This document shows, one piece after another, positions 33,424 to 44,435 of a stretch of DNA of 64,000 bases. The notes beneath the pieces are model-generated. The model made no database searches. It was not told where the DNA came from and saw only the letters and a program-made list of their open reading frames with translations. Source of the stretch: Diplocarpon mali (lineage: Eukaryota; Ascomycota; Leotiomycetes; Helotiales; Drepanopezizaceae); contig JAENRP010000067.1 in the NCBI GenBank assembly GCA_024741835.1, forward strand, positions 30,790-94,789, given 5' to 3'. Both the position numbers and the translations under genes were made by a program. Each line of letters starts with the position of its first letter. Position 1 is the first letter of the stretch.

Positions 33424-34719
33424 CTAGCATCCCACGCCAAAGTCCTTGCACACCTCCCTCCCCTGGGCCTTCAAGTTGTCCACAACCCAGAGCCGGTGGT
33501 TGGAGAAGATGAAGAGCTGGCCCGGCGCAAAGGCCATGTTGTTGCTCGTCTCCCCGATGAAAATCTTGCCGAGTAGGATCCCAGCCGGATTGTAAACGTG
33601 GACGCCATCTCCCGCCGCCACCCAGACGTTTCCCTCGGTGTCGCAATGCATGCCGTCCGGAAGGCCGATATCGACGTACGCGAACGCCCGCCGGTTGGTC
33701 ACAGTCTTGTCGGCCATGATGTCAAAGGCATATATGGTGGTCGGCCCGGTGCGGTTGTAGGAGAAATGCTGAGCGCCCGTGTCGGATACGTAGAGGGTCT
33801 TCATGTCGGGCGAGAACTCGAGCCCGTTGGGTTGCTCGAACCCGTCGGCGATGACTTGGATCACCCCCGTCTCTGGCTCGAAGCGGTAGACCTGCTTGGG
33901 CTGCGTCGGCTCCGGCCGGAAATGCTGGACGTAGCCATAATCCGTGTCCGTGAACCACAGGTCGCCGGTCGTGGGATGTTGCCGAACATCATTCAGCGAC
34001 GAGAAGTTCCGGCCGAGGAAGTTCGTCAGGAGAACCTCCGAGGTGTTGGTGTTGGGGTCGACGGCGACGAGCTGCGTATAGTGCTCGAAGCCCCCCTGGT
34101 CGGCGTAAACCTGCATCGGCGGTGGCTGCGTCGTGTCGGCGCCGGGCGGGTAGTATGACGTGCCGCCGTTGGATTCCTGGAGATGAGGGAACTGCGTGCT
34201 CCGCACCGAAAAGTCCTCCATGGAGACGACGGTGATGTTGATGTTGTCCCCCGGGCCCTGGTAGTTGGAGGTGATGTAGAGCGAATGGTCTTTTTTGTTG
34301 TAGATGCCGGCCTCGTGGAAGGCTTGCCAGGGCAGGTCGAGGACCTTTCGCGCCGTGGCATTTCCCCCGACCACCGCCTGGAACGAGGGGTCGTAGCTGA
34401 GGAAGGATATGGCCGGCGTGCTGATGTTTGTTGCGGCGAGGGTGGAGAAGTAGGTGGCATCTTTGGCCAGGGCGAGGAGGTCGATATTGACAAAAGACAT
34501 GGCGAGGGTGCAGTGCGAGAGCGTGAGATGCCGAGTCGAGGCCAGAGGGGGGGGGCAGGGCGATATATGTACAGAAACCGATCCGACGATCCCTTCGGCG
34601 GCGAGCGATGCATGCAAGTCGTTCCCTGATGTGACGGAGGCTCCGAGGTAGTTGTCCTCGACTACCAGCTGCGGACTGCGCCCATGGTTGGGGATGTAGA
34701 AGATGCTCGCCAAGGACAT
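33424..34719 (-). CDS. SMP-30/gluconolactonase-like six-bladed beta-propeller hydrolase
   Basis: A single frame encodes 431 residues. The region from about residue 85 to the end reads as a calcium-dependent lactonase-type propeller: FHEAGIYNKKDHSLYI, NDVRQHPTTGDLWFTDTDYG, GFEQPNGLEFSPDMKTLYVSD, and GLPDGMHCDTEGNVWVAAGDG. These hold the metal-ligand Glu, Asn and Asp residues of the family. The chain ends soon after the last blade (LWVVDNLKAQG). The first 73 residues have no signal peptide and look poorly conserved, and a second ATG lies at 34500 (MSFVNIDLLALAKDATYF), so the true start or an upstream intron is uncertain. Such fungal enzymes hydrolyse sugar or other lactones. The substrate is unknown here. 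Confidence 0.8.
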   Translation of the reverse strand: MSLASIFYIPNHGRSPQLVVEDNYLGASVTSGNDLHASLAAEGIVGSVSVHISPCPPPLASTRHLTLSHCTLAMSFVNIDLLALAKDATYFSTLAATNISTPAISFLSYDPSFQAVVGGNATARKVLDLPWQAFHEAGIYNKKDHSLYITSNYQGPGDNINITVVSMEDFSVRSTQFPHLQESNGGTSYYPPGADTTQPPPMQVYADQGGFEHYTQLVAVDPNTNTSEVLLTNFLGRNFSSLNDVRQHPTTGDLWFTDTDYGYVQHFRPEPTQPKQVYRFEPETGVIQVIADGFEQPNGLEFSPDMKTLYVSDTGAQHFSYNRTGPTTIYAFDIMADKTVTNRRAFAYVDIGLPDGMHCDTEGNVWVAAGDGVHVYNPAGILLGKIFIGETSNNMAFAPGQLFIFSNHRLWVVDNLKAQGREVCKDFGVGC

Positions 34720-34997
34720 GTAAGAGTCGAGAGCGATTGGCGGGAGGATGTGCGACGATTCGTGAACTCCCCCTTTTCCCCCCTCGCTTACCGCGCTTTA
34801 AACGAGATCAGAAATCCGCCGAAATGAAGGCAAGTGAAGCAGGCAAAACGCTGGAAACATACGAGGCCATTCCAGTAGGCTCGAAATTATCACTTCAGAT
34901 CAACGGGCACTGGCGGGCAGCAGATTTACGGAGCGATGAGTTTTCTAGCTGTCCGGCTTTCGGCATGGATGCTTTCAATTGCTCTCTTCACGTACTC

Positions 34998-35089
34998 TGT
35001 ACGCGGTGTAGCCGATGATAGGGTGCAATCGAATACCTCTCTCTGTACACGGTGTAGCTGATGATCGGGTGCGATCGAATACCTCTCTC
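34998..35089. repeat. 46-bp tandem duplication
   Basis: Two adjacent copies of tgtac(g/a)cggtgtagc(c/t)gatgat... ending in cgaatacctctctc differ at about four positions. It lies 280 bp upstream of the lactonase start. Confidence 0.8.
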
Positions 35090-38000
35090 TGATCCACGGT
35101 ACTCGACGAGCAGAGGCGTGCGGCGGTTGGGGCTCGTTGCCCGCCAGTTGAGGGAGAAGCAAGGGGTACAACAGTTGATTGCAAAAATACTCGATCCCAT
35201 GGATCTACTGGAATTTGTACATGAGACTGCTTGGTCGCTGGGCCAGGAAACCCCATGTGACCGTGCATCTAATCTGATCAAGCTCCTCATATCACCCTTG
35301 GAGATATGCTGATATGGCGTTTGTCCGGCCTGCGACGAGGCTCGGTACTCAGTCGTGCAATGCTGGGCGCCGGGCGCACGGCCAACTCCCGTGTACGGAG
35401 GCGTCTCCTGATTCTCCTGATTTCGAGCAGAGTAGATCACATCCCGGGATTCAGTCGAGCAAGCGGAGAGGCCGAACGCTTCCAGGCCTTCACATTTCGT
35501 CGCGGGCCGAACCAAAAGCACATAGGCGTGTGGACACGGCTGGAGCTTTGGTCGGGTTGCAAGGCTCAATGTACCTCCAGATGGAGAATTGCACGCCGTC
35601 TACCACGGAAATTCGAAGTCGAGCCACCGGAGACTTCAGAGATCTGGGGCTCTCAAAAATGCTTCGACGTGAGTCAGGTTTCGTCCGCCGCGTATAGCAC
35701 GTCGGTTCTTCGGCTATTCAGCTTCGACGTTCGGTTTTCGAACTACACTCTGCCCCCCCCCGGTAGTAGAATACATAGCTAGGGGTTCTTTTTAGATATA
35801 CCCGGCCCGAACTCAAGAGACTCGGGAGTTGGTCGCGCTGCTCTGTGCAGGAGTTGGGGTGATTTGGGCAGATCGACCTTCCCTTGGACATCTTCATCGG
35901 TATCGCAGAGAACTCGCGGGCCAAGCAACCCCATGCCAGCGCAGATTCGAGGGTAGTTCGGAATATTCGAGTAGGGGAAATATCCCTTCATACCGCGTTC
36001 ATGATCCCTTGAACTTGAGACTCCCACGTCCGCTGAGGGACCCGCGCCAAGGACCAGGGCAATACTGGTATTCCAGGTACCTGGTTTGGACTAGACAAGC
36101 CCTCTATATAAAAGTATAATTCCCTTGACCCTGCCAACCTTATCCTGAAGGAACATCAATTGCCGCGCAAGAGGAGCATCGGTGCCAAGAGCATTCGGAG
36201 AGCACGATATCGCTTATTGACAACATACTCGACGGGCGAGATCTCCCGACTCTGGGAAGCTTTCACAATCACGTTAAGCGAAGTGGCTGTTGCTTGGAGA
36301 ATAATCTGATCAAGTCACTAAGCTCATGCCTCATCAACCGGCTTCTCTGCAAGGTCGAATTACGGTTCCGACACGAGTCACTACGCCGTTCGCATCATTA
36401 AATCTTAATCAATTAACCAACCAAGAGGGAGGACAGCTGGATGCAATGACTCGAATGAACGGAACTAATCGCTCTCGGCAGCTATCAAGTGTATGGTGGA
36501 TCCTTTTGCGGAACTTTGACTTTCAGGTGGTGCTTATATTGTGGTATAGCGGGTACTCCCCTTTTCCCTCTGTCGTAGACAGCGGATCCCAAAACCCACT
36601 TGTTCAACTCCACAGCAATTTCAAGTCAGATTCTAGACGCCGTACGACTGCAATACGGTCAGAGATATATTCCACTGTCTTGAGAGTAGAAAAATATCAT
36701 AAGAAATCCCTCTTTTGCTGTTTCTGAAGGTTTGAAGCGTTCGGTCACTTCTCTGATGAGCTCGGACTCATACATGCTCATGGGTTTTGGATCCACTGGG
36801 AAAAAAAATGAAAAGGAGTAAGGTTGTTGCCGGTTGATAAGAGAGCCCCTGAATGCTTGGTTGCGCACCCCATACAGAACTCCGGATTCTCAATCGAAAC
36901 ACATAAAATTGGACGAGAAAACTCTGGAAATAGACCTTGACATGGCTGTAAGCCATTTCTCAGGCAATTCCCGCTGGCAAGACGAGTGAAATACCTACCC
37001 GCGATACCACAGCACGGTATTCCAGTCAGCAAAGTGGTGTTGTGCGGTGCGGTGCTAGCAAAATGGGTTATACCAGCCACCTCTATTCCCTTCACTCTCA
37101 ATTGAATCTCGAATCTAGACCTCGGATTCTATCCATTATGCCTGCGCCGAAGTACAGAGACATCCGCCTTGCCATGGAACGAAAAGCTATGTGGTGGTTT
37201 TCTCATCCACTGTACCGCAGACCTTAATAGGAGTAGTACTGGCCAAGTGAGATCTTTGTTGCTCTCCGGGAGGTTCTATGCCTCCTTTTAGCCTTCATCT
37301 GAGACCGAGACTGGCTTTTAATTCAAAAAATCAACCACTCGTGAATGGAACGCCGGGGACTAGGGAAACCGAGAATAGAGCACTCGGGAATGGCTTACGT
37401 CTTGGAGAAGAAAACATTGATCAAGCGTAGCCGAGTATCTGGAAACCCATGGGGAGAAGCTAAGTACTAATTTTGCTATATCAAACTAGCTCCGTTTAGT
37501 AAATTAACGCCAGCTTATTGATATAATAGCACTCACCTAGCTAGCGGGTTTATTTGCTCGAACGGACGGTCATCCGCTTTGGAGTCGCTCAGAATGGCGA
37601 CAGTCCGTCAAGTTTGCTGGTCGGGGGAACCGTGAAAACAATTGTCTCGACAGCTTTTCCTTGATCCAGCCTCCCGACTATGGGATGCTCGTCCTCGCGG
37701 AGAGTAATTCTCGAAATACGACCGCGAAAGATCCAACGGACTGGCTAAGGCCTGCGCGATCCGCAGGATCAACAATGCTGGCCAGGCTATCTTTTCCCTG
37801 ATCCAAACGGATAGTGCTGTGACCACGCACTACATGGTATGGAGATAGTACTGTCGCCGCCAACTGATAGTAGCCAAACAGCTGTTTTACACTAATATAT
37901 AGTCTTCTCACCGGTGCTGTATGTAGTAATACTAAGCGATTGATAGTCTGTTGCAGATGAATGCAGATCACATGCTAGTCACATGACTAAATGTCAAGGC

Positions 38001-38959
38001 GCTAAGGCCTAGGCACCCTCACTTGGATTTTCTCGAGTTCAGAGAACTCTCTCTCTTAGAATACAAGACAACCAGCAACCATCGTTTGCACCTCCTGATT
38101 TTCCGTGCACTCTTTTGGACTACTGATGGAGGACTAAGTAGCTATATAAGCTAAAAGCCAACCATTTTCTAAAGAAGCAAGATGCTCCTGCAAGTCTATT
38201 TTGACTATTTCAATGTCAAGTTGATGAAATATAAGTACCGATAAGTGGGATAATAAGTCTTAGAACGCAGCTTTCACCATCCAGAAAAGCGCAATTTGAC
38301 CACTGTTCACTTATTAACTTGTACAAATAAGTATCTTTCGACGATACTGCAGCTACTCATGCTTGACTAAGAGAAGATCAGATCACCACACAATAGTGAT
38401 TACTACCCGCTTTAAAAGTCTGTTTTCCATGGCAAGATAAACGGCATAATGCATCGACTGTAGTTCTTTCTCTAGAGCTAGCTATTTGCTCCCGCGGCCA
38501 AATCTGTGTCCTAATCAGCAAGCCAATAACCAACCAAGCATTCTGATATTTCAACAACTGTCATTCCTTGAAGCCTTGACGCGTGGCATGTATTTAAACA
38601 TTGTTAAGAAGATACTTCTATTCACTTCTGGCAAGATGGGCATTTTCAGAGAAGCCTAAAATTGAAAGTCTTCTCTGGGCGATCCAGTTATTTAAGCATG
38701 GTATCCTCCAACTCATCAATAAAACTTCCTTCAGTATTTCCAATCAAGATGATTGTCTTCCAGACCATAGCTATGAGAATCTTAAAACTCCCAGAATCAA
38801 TACCCAACTTTTTCGCATGCGCAGAAAGGTTGTGACCCAGCTCTGAAGCCTTTGTAGGACGTGTCCCTCAGAACAAAGCAGCAGCTTTCACGAAAGCAAC
38901 CCAATTCTTTTCTGTTTCAAATCTCCAGAGTTTGCAATTCCAATAAAATAAAGTGGGTG

Positions 38960-39071
38960 TAGATAAGCCGTACCTGGACTTGAACTAGGCTCCCAACAAG
39001 GCCTTCACAGAACCACTGACTCTGATACGTAGTCAGAACCCCGCGTGCTAACCACCAACTATACAGCCACC
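38960..39071 (-). tRNA. Degenerate tRNA-like sequence (possible tRNA-Arg ACG relic)
   Basis: Read on the minus strand it has an A-box-like TAGTTGGTGGTTAGC, a perfect 5-bp anticodon stem TCTGA/TCAGA around the 7-nt loop CTACGTA (anticodon ACG), and a B-box-like AGTTCAAGTCC with a T-stem bearing one mismatch. The acceptor arms do not pair, and the segment between anticodon arm and T-arm is over 30 nt, too long for a normal variable arm. I therefore regard it as a pseudogene or tRNA-derived element. Confidence 0.35.
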
Positions 39072-40807
39072 TGGATCATGGTTGGAGTGCGGTTCTGTTC
39101 GCATCAATATAGAAAGCTATTGCTTTAATTCCTAACTCAGCGAGAGGGAGGAGCTTCCAACTCCGTTATAGCGTTCCAGATAGCAGAGCAAAATCTATCA
39201 CTTTCACTCCATCTCATCCCTGCGAATCATGTTTTTCTCGGCTTCTGAAGTCTTTTTTCTGGCTATCTGTGTAACAGAATCCCCTGGTCAAGCCTTCTAC
39301 CACCTTGTCACAATTCAAGGCATTATCTTAGCAGTGCGATTATAGCAAAACAATGGCGCTTCAGCTCAAGGATGATCATAATGAAACCAATGACACAGTT
39401 TCCAAGGAGTTGGATTGCTCTTGCTGTATGGCGAAACTGCAGGGTTTATCTGACTAGACCTATTTACAAAAGTGTTGTATGGAGTTTTACAAACGTGATA
39501 TATACAAACAGTTTGTCTGTATCCTGTTTAGCCGCAAGCTTCACTACACAGTGATCACGCGTAGAGCCTAACGCATCTCCTACTACTGGAGAGTGATCTG
39601 GTGGTAACGCACAAGCCATGTCTAGTTTGCTCATCTCCTGTCAAACCGTTTGCTGGAATCTAAGCTCTATACTTTGAGAGGTTTGTAGTCACAGAGCGAA
39701 GCGTGTATAGAAGAGCCTTAGTCTCTACGTTGCTCAATCAGTAGTTTCATTTCTGATCTTTACATTAGACCAATTCTGAGCCAGGTGAGTTGTGCTGTTA
39801 CTAGCATCTTCGCATCTAGTTGCATTCTAATGTATCGAAGCAATGCCATCTCTGTCAGGAATCTCAAATCCAGTGTATAATATTTTCAATGGGATGATAG
39901 TCTATCTTACAGTATATAGTGCACCGCACGTGGGGTATGCAAACAGGGAATATTACTTTCGCTCTACGGAGTCTTTAGCATCGAGCCACAATGGCGGGAT
40001 TTTGATATAATCATACGAATCTGTGGCTTGATTCAAGGTAGCCTGGAATAATCAGGCGTTGATCAAAACCTCAATTTTCAAGTAGAGTTTATGAGCGATG
40101 AATGCGTCTCACTTTGCTACGCGATCCATGCTTATTATATACATAAGTCTCCTGTAAACTTGGCTGGCTCTACCAACACGGATAATGAGCGGCTGGCATC
40201 TGCCTCGAAACCTCCTGGCCCTGGTAGCGCCCAACCAGACTAATTCTAGAAACACCTACGTAAAATCCCACGCAAAAAATGCGACCCTTTTCCGAAGTCG
40301 AGCTTCCCGAGTCACAAGGGTCTGTCAACATGGGTCTGCCAACGTGACTGAACTTGCTCCAAAAGGATTCACCGTCAATCTCGAGCCTGAAATAACAAAG
40401 GCTTTATTCACAACTGCCAGTTAGCGTGGGTTCGCCGCAGCCCCTGAACAACTATTAATTCAGCTCTTTTCTCTATGCTCAGACAAAATCAGACACAATC
40501 CCGTTGTCTTTGACATGGATGTTGGACAAAGATACAATCTTGAGCAAAGAAGCGAGTCACCTTTGCTGTGCACGATGCTAAGCGAGCAAAACAACACATA
40601 AACTGGAGCAGAACAGCAAGGCGCAACCTGCAAATTGTGGACATTATCAGCTAGTATCGATCTTCACATACTCGCTGCTTCCCCCATCTTTTTGATAGCG
40701 AGGTAGCAAGAGGTCTTTGTTACTTTTTTCAAAACACTATCAAACGGAAACAAAAAGTACTTGACGCACTCGGACATACGCGTTGAGAGTCTCTCCTCCA
40801 AACAGAG

Positions 40808-41701
40808 ATGGAGAACTCTATCGAGCCAGAGGATACTACATCTTATTGCGGTTCTAACATCAGCTCTGCAGTCCAAGTCAGTTCTTCTTCTGAAAGCGAT
40901 TTGGTCACCTCTGGATCACAGCCACCTAACCAGGGCGTCCTTGACAACTGCAGGGCCAGCCTCAGCCAGACAGTCCGCAACAGTAAGAGCAGCAACCAGC
41001 ATAACCCAGAAGCAGAGATCCTGGTGCGAACCAACGCGCTGGTGATCATCGACGTCCAGAATGAATTCCTCTCCACCCGCGGCAACTTCCCCATCCACGA
41101 GACCTGCCGCCTGGACCTCATCAAGAACCTCCAGCTCCTCATCCCGCGCTTCCGCCGAGCCGGCGGCGCAGTGGTCTGGGTGAACGCCGTCTACGAAGAC
41201 CTGACCGAGGAGCCGGCGGCCATGACGGCGCAGGCCAGAGGCGACGGCATCGTGGGCAGCAACCCGTGGCTCGTGGCCGCCACGCACGTCCACCCGGTCT
41301 CCTGCTGCGCCGCCGGCACCTGGGGCGCGGCGCCCTACCCGGCGGTGTTCGCGCTCGCCGAGCCCGCCGACACCGTCCTGTCCAAGGGGGCCTACAGCGC
41401 CTTCCGCGGGACGACGGCGCTGCGCGAGGCGCTGCGCAGCCGGGGCGCCACGGACGTCTTCTTCGCCGGCTGCGCCTCGGGCACGTGTGTGCTCGCCAGC
41501 GTGCTGGACGCCGTGCGGATCGGAGAGGCGCGGGTGCACGTCGTGCCAGACTGCCTCGGGTGGCGGAGGCGGAACACCCACGAGGAGGCGCTGCGGCGCT
41601 TCGGAGAGTTGGGCGTCGGGCTGGTCGAGAGCGGGGAGGTGGGCTTTGGGGGCGGGCGACGGAGCCCTCTGGCTCCTGCGCGGATGGGGCCGAGCGGTTG
41701 A
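40808..41701 (+). CDS. Isochorismatase-family cysteine hydrolase
   Basis: A single exon of 297 residues. The catalytic domain (residues about 77-280) shows the family triad: Asp in ALVIIDVQNEF, Lys in VLSKGAYSAF, and the nucleophile Cys in FFAGCASGTCVLAS. These enzymes hydrolyse isochorismate, nicotinamide, N-carbamoyl amides or related substrates. The sequence does not decide which. The first 75 residues are Ser/Asn/Gln-rich and disordered. From about 41000 the coding DNA becomes very GC-rich while the 5' part and both flanks are AT-richer, which is unusual for the neighbourhood. It has no introns and is isolated from other genes. Confidence 0.88.
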   Translation: MENSIEPEDTTSYCGSNISSAVQVSSSSESDLVTSGSQPPNQGVLDNCRASLSQTVRNSKSSNQHNPEAEILVRTNALVIIDVQNEFLSTRGNFPIHETCRLDLIKNLQLLIPRFRRAGGAVVWVNAVYEDLTEEPAAMTAQARGDGIVGSNPWLVAATHVHPVSCCAAGTWGAAPYPAVFALAEPADTVLSKGAYSAFRGTTALREALRSRGATDVFFAGCASGTCVLASVLDAVRIGEARVHVVPDCLGWRRRNTHEEALRRFGELGVGLVESGEVGFGGGRRSPLAPARMGPSG

Positions 41702-43657
41702 AGGAGGACATGGGCACGTTTTTGAGAAGCTCTGGCCCGTGGCGACTGGCTCAGTAGGGCAGCGCAACTTGGAATGTGTTTGGAGCCTCCATACGGCTCT
41801 TTTTGAAAAGATAGTCGTGGGGAAGTGGCTGGAGTACCCTCGGCAGAGAACTGCCCTGGAAAGCCAGGGTTCCTGAGCAGGACACCAAAGAAAATACATC
41901 ACATCTTCAAGCAGTCTCCTCTCTTCTACTCCTATACAGTGACTTGGCCCCCCTGCAGCTCGGCAAAAGAATGCGACAAAGTGACGTTGCAAAGCGATCG
42001 AGCCAGAATTTAGCCGAGACGCCAATGTAAACACGGGGGGGAAATAGCCGCCACTGTTCAGTTTCAATAATACCGAATAATCGCCACGCATACAGTTGCT
42101 GTATTCACTATACTCGTTACACATCCCACTCACTCCACCATCTCTCGCCCGCGTAGAGAGCTATGATCAAATCAGAAGGAAAGTGTACTCACGCCCCCCG
42201 CTTGTGGGGTTTGCCGCAGCCAGTTCTGGTTCTGTTCCGGCGTGGAACATCATCAAACATATCATATTCTAAGACCATACCAGACTGAAGACGGCAAGTA
42301 GGACAACCTTCACAATCTCCCTTGCGAGCCTACACGGCAACGCTCGTTGTGCGACTAGGCACCTTTGAATACATGGCGCAGGGAAGCCAGCTGCAAAAAC
42401 CTCTCTGATTTCCCCGGCTGCGCGGCCACAGGACCTGCCAAGGGGACAAGTATCATCCCTAATGCAAATTGGCCTTTGCATAGAGTACCTCACCCACCAG
42501 CGGCTGGTGACATAATCTTTAGATTCTATCACTCTGCTGAGCTGGCGGCAGCAGCAGAGACAGGACACGGCTCAGCCATGCGAGATAGCTTGAACTGCTA
42601 TCTGGGCTCTACTCTGTAGATGAACCCCTAGCTTGACACGTCTCCGTGACCTGCCAGATGCAAATCAATACTCCCTACCTGCCTATCGTAACGCTAGCGC
42701 CGGGCAAGACATACAGTACATCACGTACTTTGAAAACGCTAGAATACCTCACGTCTTCTTATCGCGTCGCAAGAAAATTGCAGAAAAGATCCCGAGACAC
42801 TCTCTATACCACTCTCACGCAACTCTGGACAAGTCATCTCTTGTACATATCAGAGAATGGGAAAAAGAATAGGGCAGTGTCGGCATAAAGGTCATGTGAC
42901 CAGTCACATGACAAGAAGGCCTGGCAAGTACTGTATTTACTCTACGCTCTCGAGAAATAGCTTCGAGGGAAAGCTTTTACACACGAATATAATCCCACGT
43001 ATTCGAGAAGGTTCGACTGTGCGCACAGTCACCTGATGTGAAACCAGCAGGCATTCTACAAAATTAATACCAAAACCTCTACATTACAAAAATGTATACC
43101 CCATCTTGGCCCATCTTCTACTGAGCCTAGAGACAGCCTGACAGTCTCAAACAAGCAGGGACTTCTCAGTTCCCTCTTGGAGTCGTGTAGTGTTTATCTG
43201 TATGTAAGAGTGTAAAGGTAATTTTGAGTAACAAGGGCGTAATTCAGGGCAGGGCTTAGATCCTGTGTTTTGGGGGGTGTTATTAGGCGAGAAAATAAAT
43301 GCCAAAAAAAGAAAATGACAGGAGATCTCCTACCGATTTTTTCTCCAGTGTATCTTCTCTTACTTCTCAACATCACCTCAACCCTCTCTTGAGCTAGCAA
43401 GGGGGAGTGCGTTTGAGTATTCAAGTGCAGTATCGAATATGAGAAAAGTAATGCAGAAAATAATGTGAAATAATAAGGTTCATATATGAACAAGTTCTGC
43501 TGAATACCCGTGTCTCTAAGAATGACTCTTTTTTGTTTGTATTTTCTCTCGTTACTTTTGCGCTCTAGCGCAAAAGGAACGAAAACTGTTGCATTCTTTC
43601 CAACCCAGGGTATCATAACCTCTATCATACGTACATCCATAACCCACCACTATAATC
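41702..43657. other. Intergenic, no gene seen
   Basis: Only short frames. A 22-bp palindromic element lies at 42891-42912. No ABC-transporter sequence is present downstream of the TMD0-like gene in this stretch. Confidence 0.55.
42891..42912. repeat. Perfect 10-bp inverted repeat with 2-nt spacer
   Basis: gtcatgtgac, two bases, gtcacatgac. The core resembles paired CATGTG/CACATG E-box variants. It could be a dimer-binding site, but no adjacent gene is evident. Confidence 0.6.
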
Positions 43658-44435
43658 TTAAACACTCCCTCCAACCTCCAAATTCTCACTCTCCGCCTTC
43701 CCCTCCCCCATCTCCCTCCTCCCCCTCCAGAAGCCCAAGACAACCTCCAACACCGCAATCCCGACGTAAACCCCCATGATAACCGCCACATCCACAACCT
43801 GATCCTCTAGCGGATACCTACTCCCCTCTCTCCGTCCTCCCTTCTGCGTCGTCAGCCCCGCGACCTTTACCGCACTCACCGCCACCCCCCCGATCCAGAG
43901 CACCATATTGACCGCTTGCCAGTCGCGCAAGCGCCCCTGTGCGCCTCCGCTCCAGAAAAGCAGCGTGCCGAGGAGGAGCCCAACGTATGAGAAGGGCAGG
44001 AGGCCAATGCCCGAGGGGAGCCGTGACAGCCGCGCGATTTCGAGCGTGACCATGAGGATGTTGGCCAAGATGAGGATGTAGTAGAGGGTGGATGTGAGGA
44101 TGAACAGCCAGCTTTTACCGGCGTGGACGCTCGGGGTAGAGATGGACTTGAAGGTGGAGGTCGAGGGGGAGGATTGGGGATGGTGGGGATGGTGGTGATG
44201 GTGCTTTGAGGAGAAGATTGAGAGTAGTAGCGCGAGGAGCAGGATTCCGAGCCAGGTCGGGAGCGGAATGAGGATCGTGTCAGTAAAGCAGGATGTTGGG
44301 AGAGGACTGGAGATGCGCGATGATGGGCCCTGGAAGTCTCGTCAGTACTCGACTTCTCTTGAGGACTCATGAGTTCATGGAGTTGGCAGCTGGGGGACCT
44401 ACGAAGCCCTCGAGCCGGTTTCTGCAGAGCTGCAT
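43658..44435 (-). CDS. Stand-alone membrane protein resembling ABCC-transporter TMD0
   Basis: Two exons (44435-44403, 44329-43658) give 234 residues. The start MQLCRNRLEGFGPSS followed by TSCFTDTILIPLPTWLGI resembles the very N-terminus of fungal Ycf1/ABCC transporters (C-x-N-x-EG-GP ... CFxD). Five membrane segments follow: about residues 33-53, 78-105, 112-133, 143-165 and 185-208. This is the TMD0 topology. In ABCC transporters the core TMD1 and ATPase domains would come next, but here a stop codon ends the protein, and nothing downstream resembles a transporter. A His-rich loop (HHHHHPHH) lies between segments 1 and 2. The intron is GTAGGT/CAG, phase 0. The family call is inferred from pattern; a search is needed. 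Confidence 0.6.

Larger units (their letters stand above)
34720..40807. other. 6 kb gene desert with repeats
   Basis: No convincing gene. It is more AT-rich than the housekeeping blocks, has many stops in all frames, and includes a 46-bp duplication (34998-35089) and a degenerate tRNA-like sequence (38960-39071). It looks like relic or accessory DNA. Confidence 0.55.

Noticed and set aside
40916..42133. 405-residue minus-strand frame over the isochorismatase gene
   Set aside because: It is the antisense of a GC-rich coding region. It has no domain, and the sense strand carries the full isochorismatase triad.
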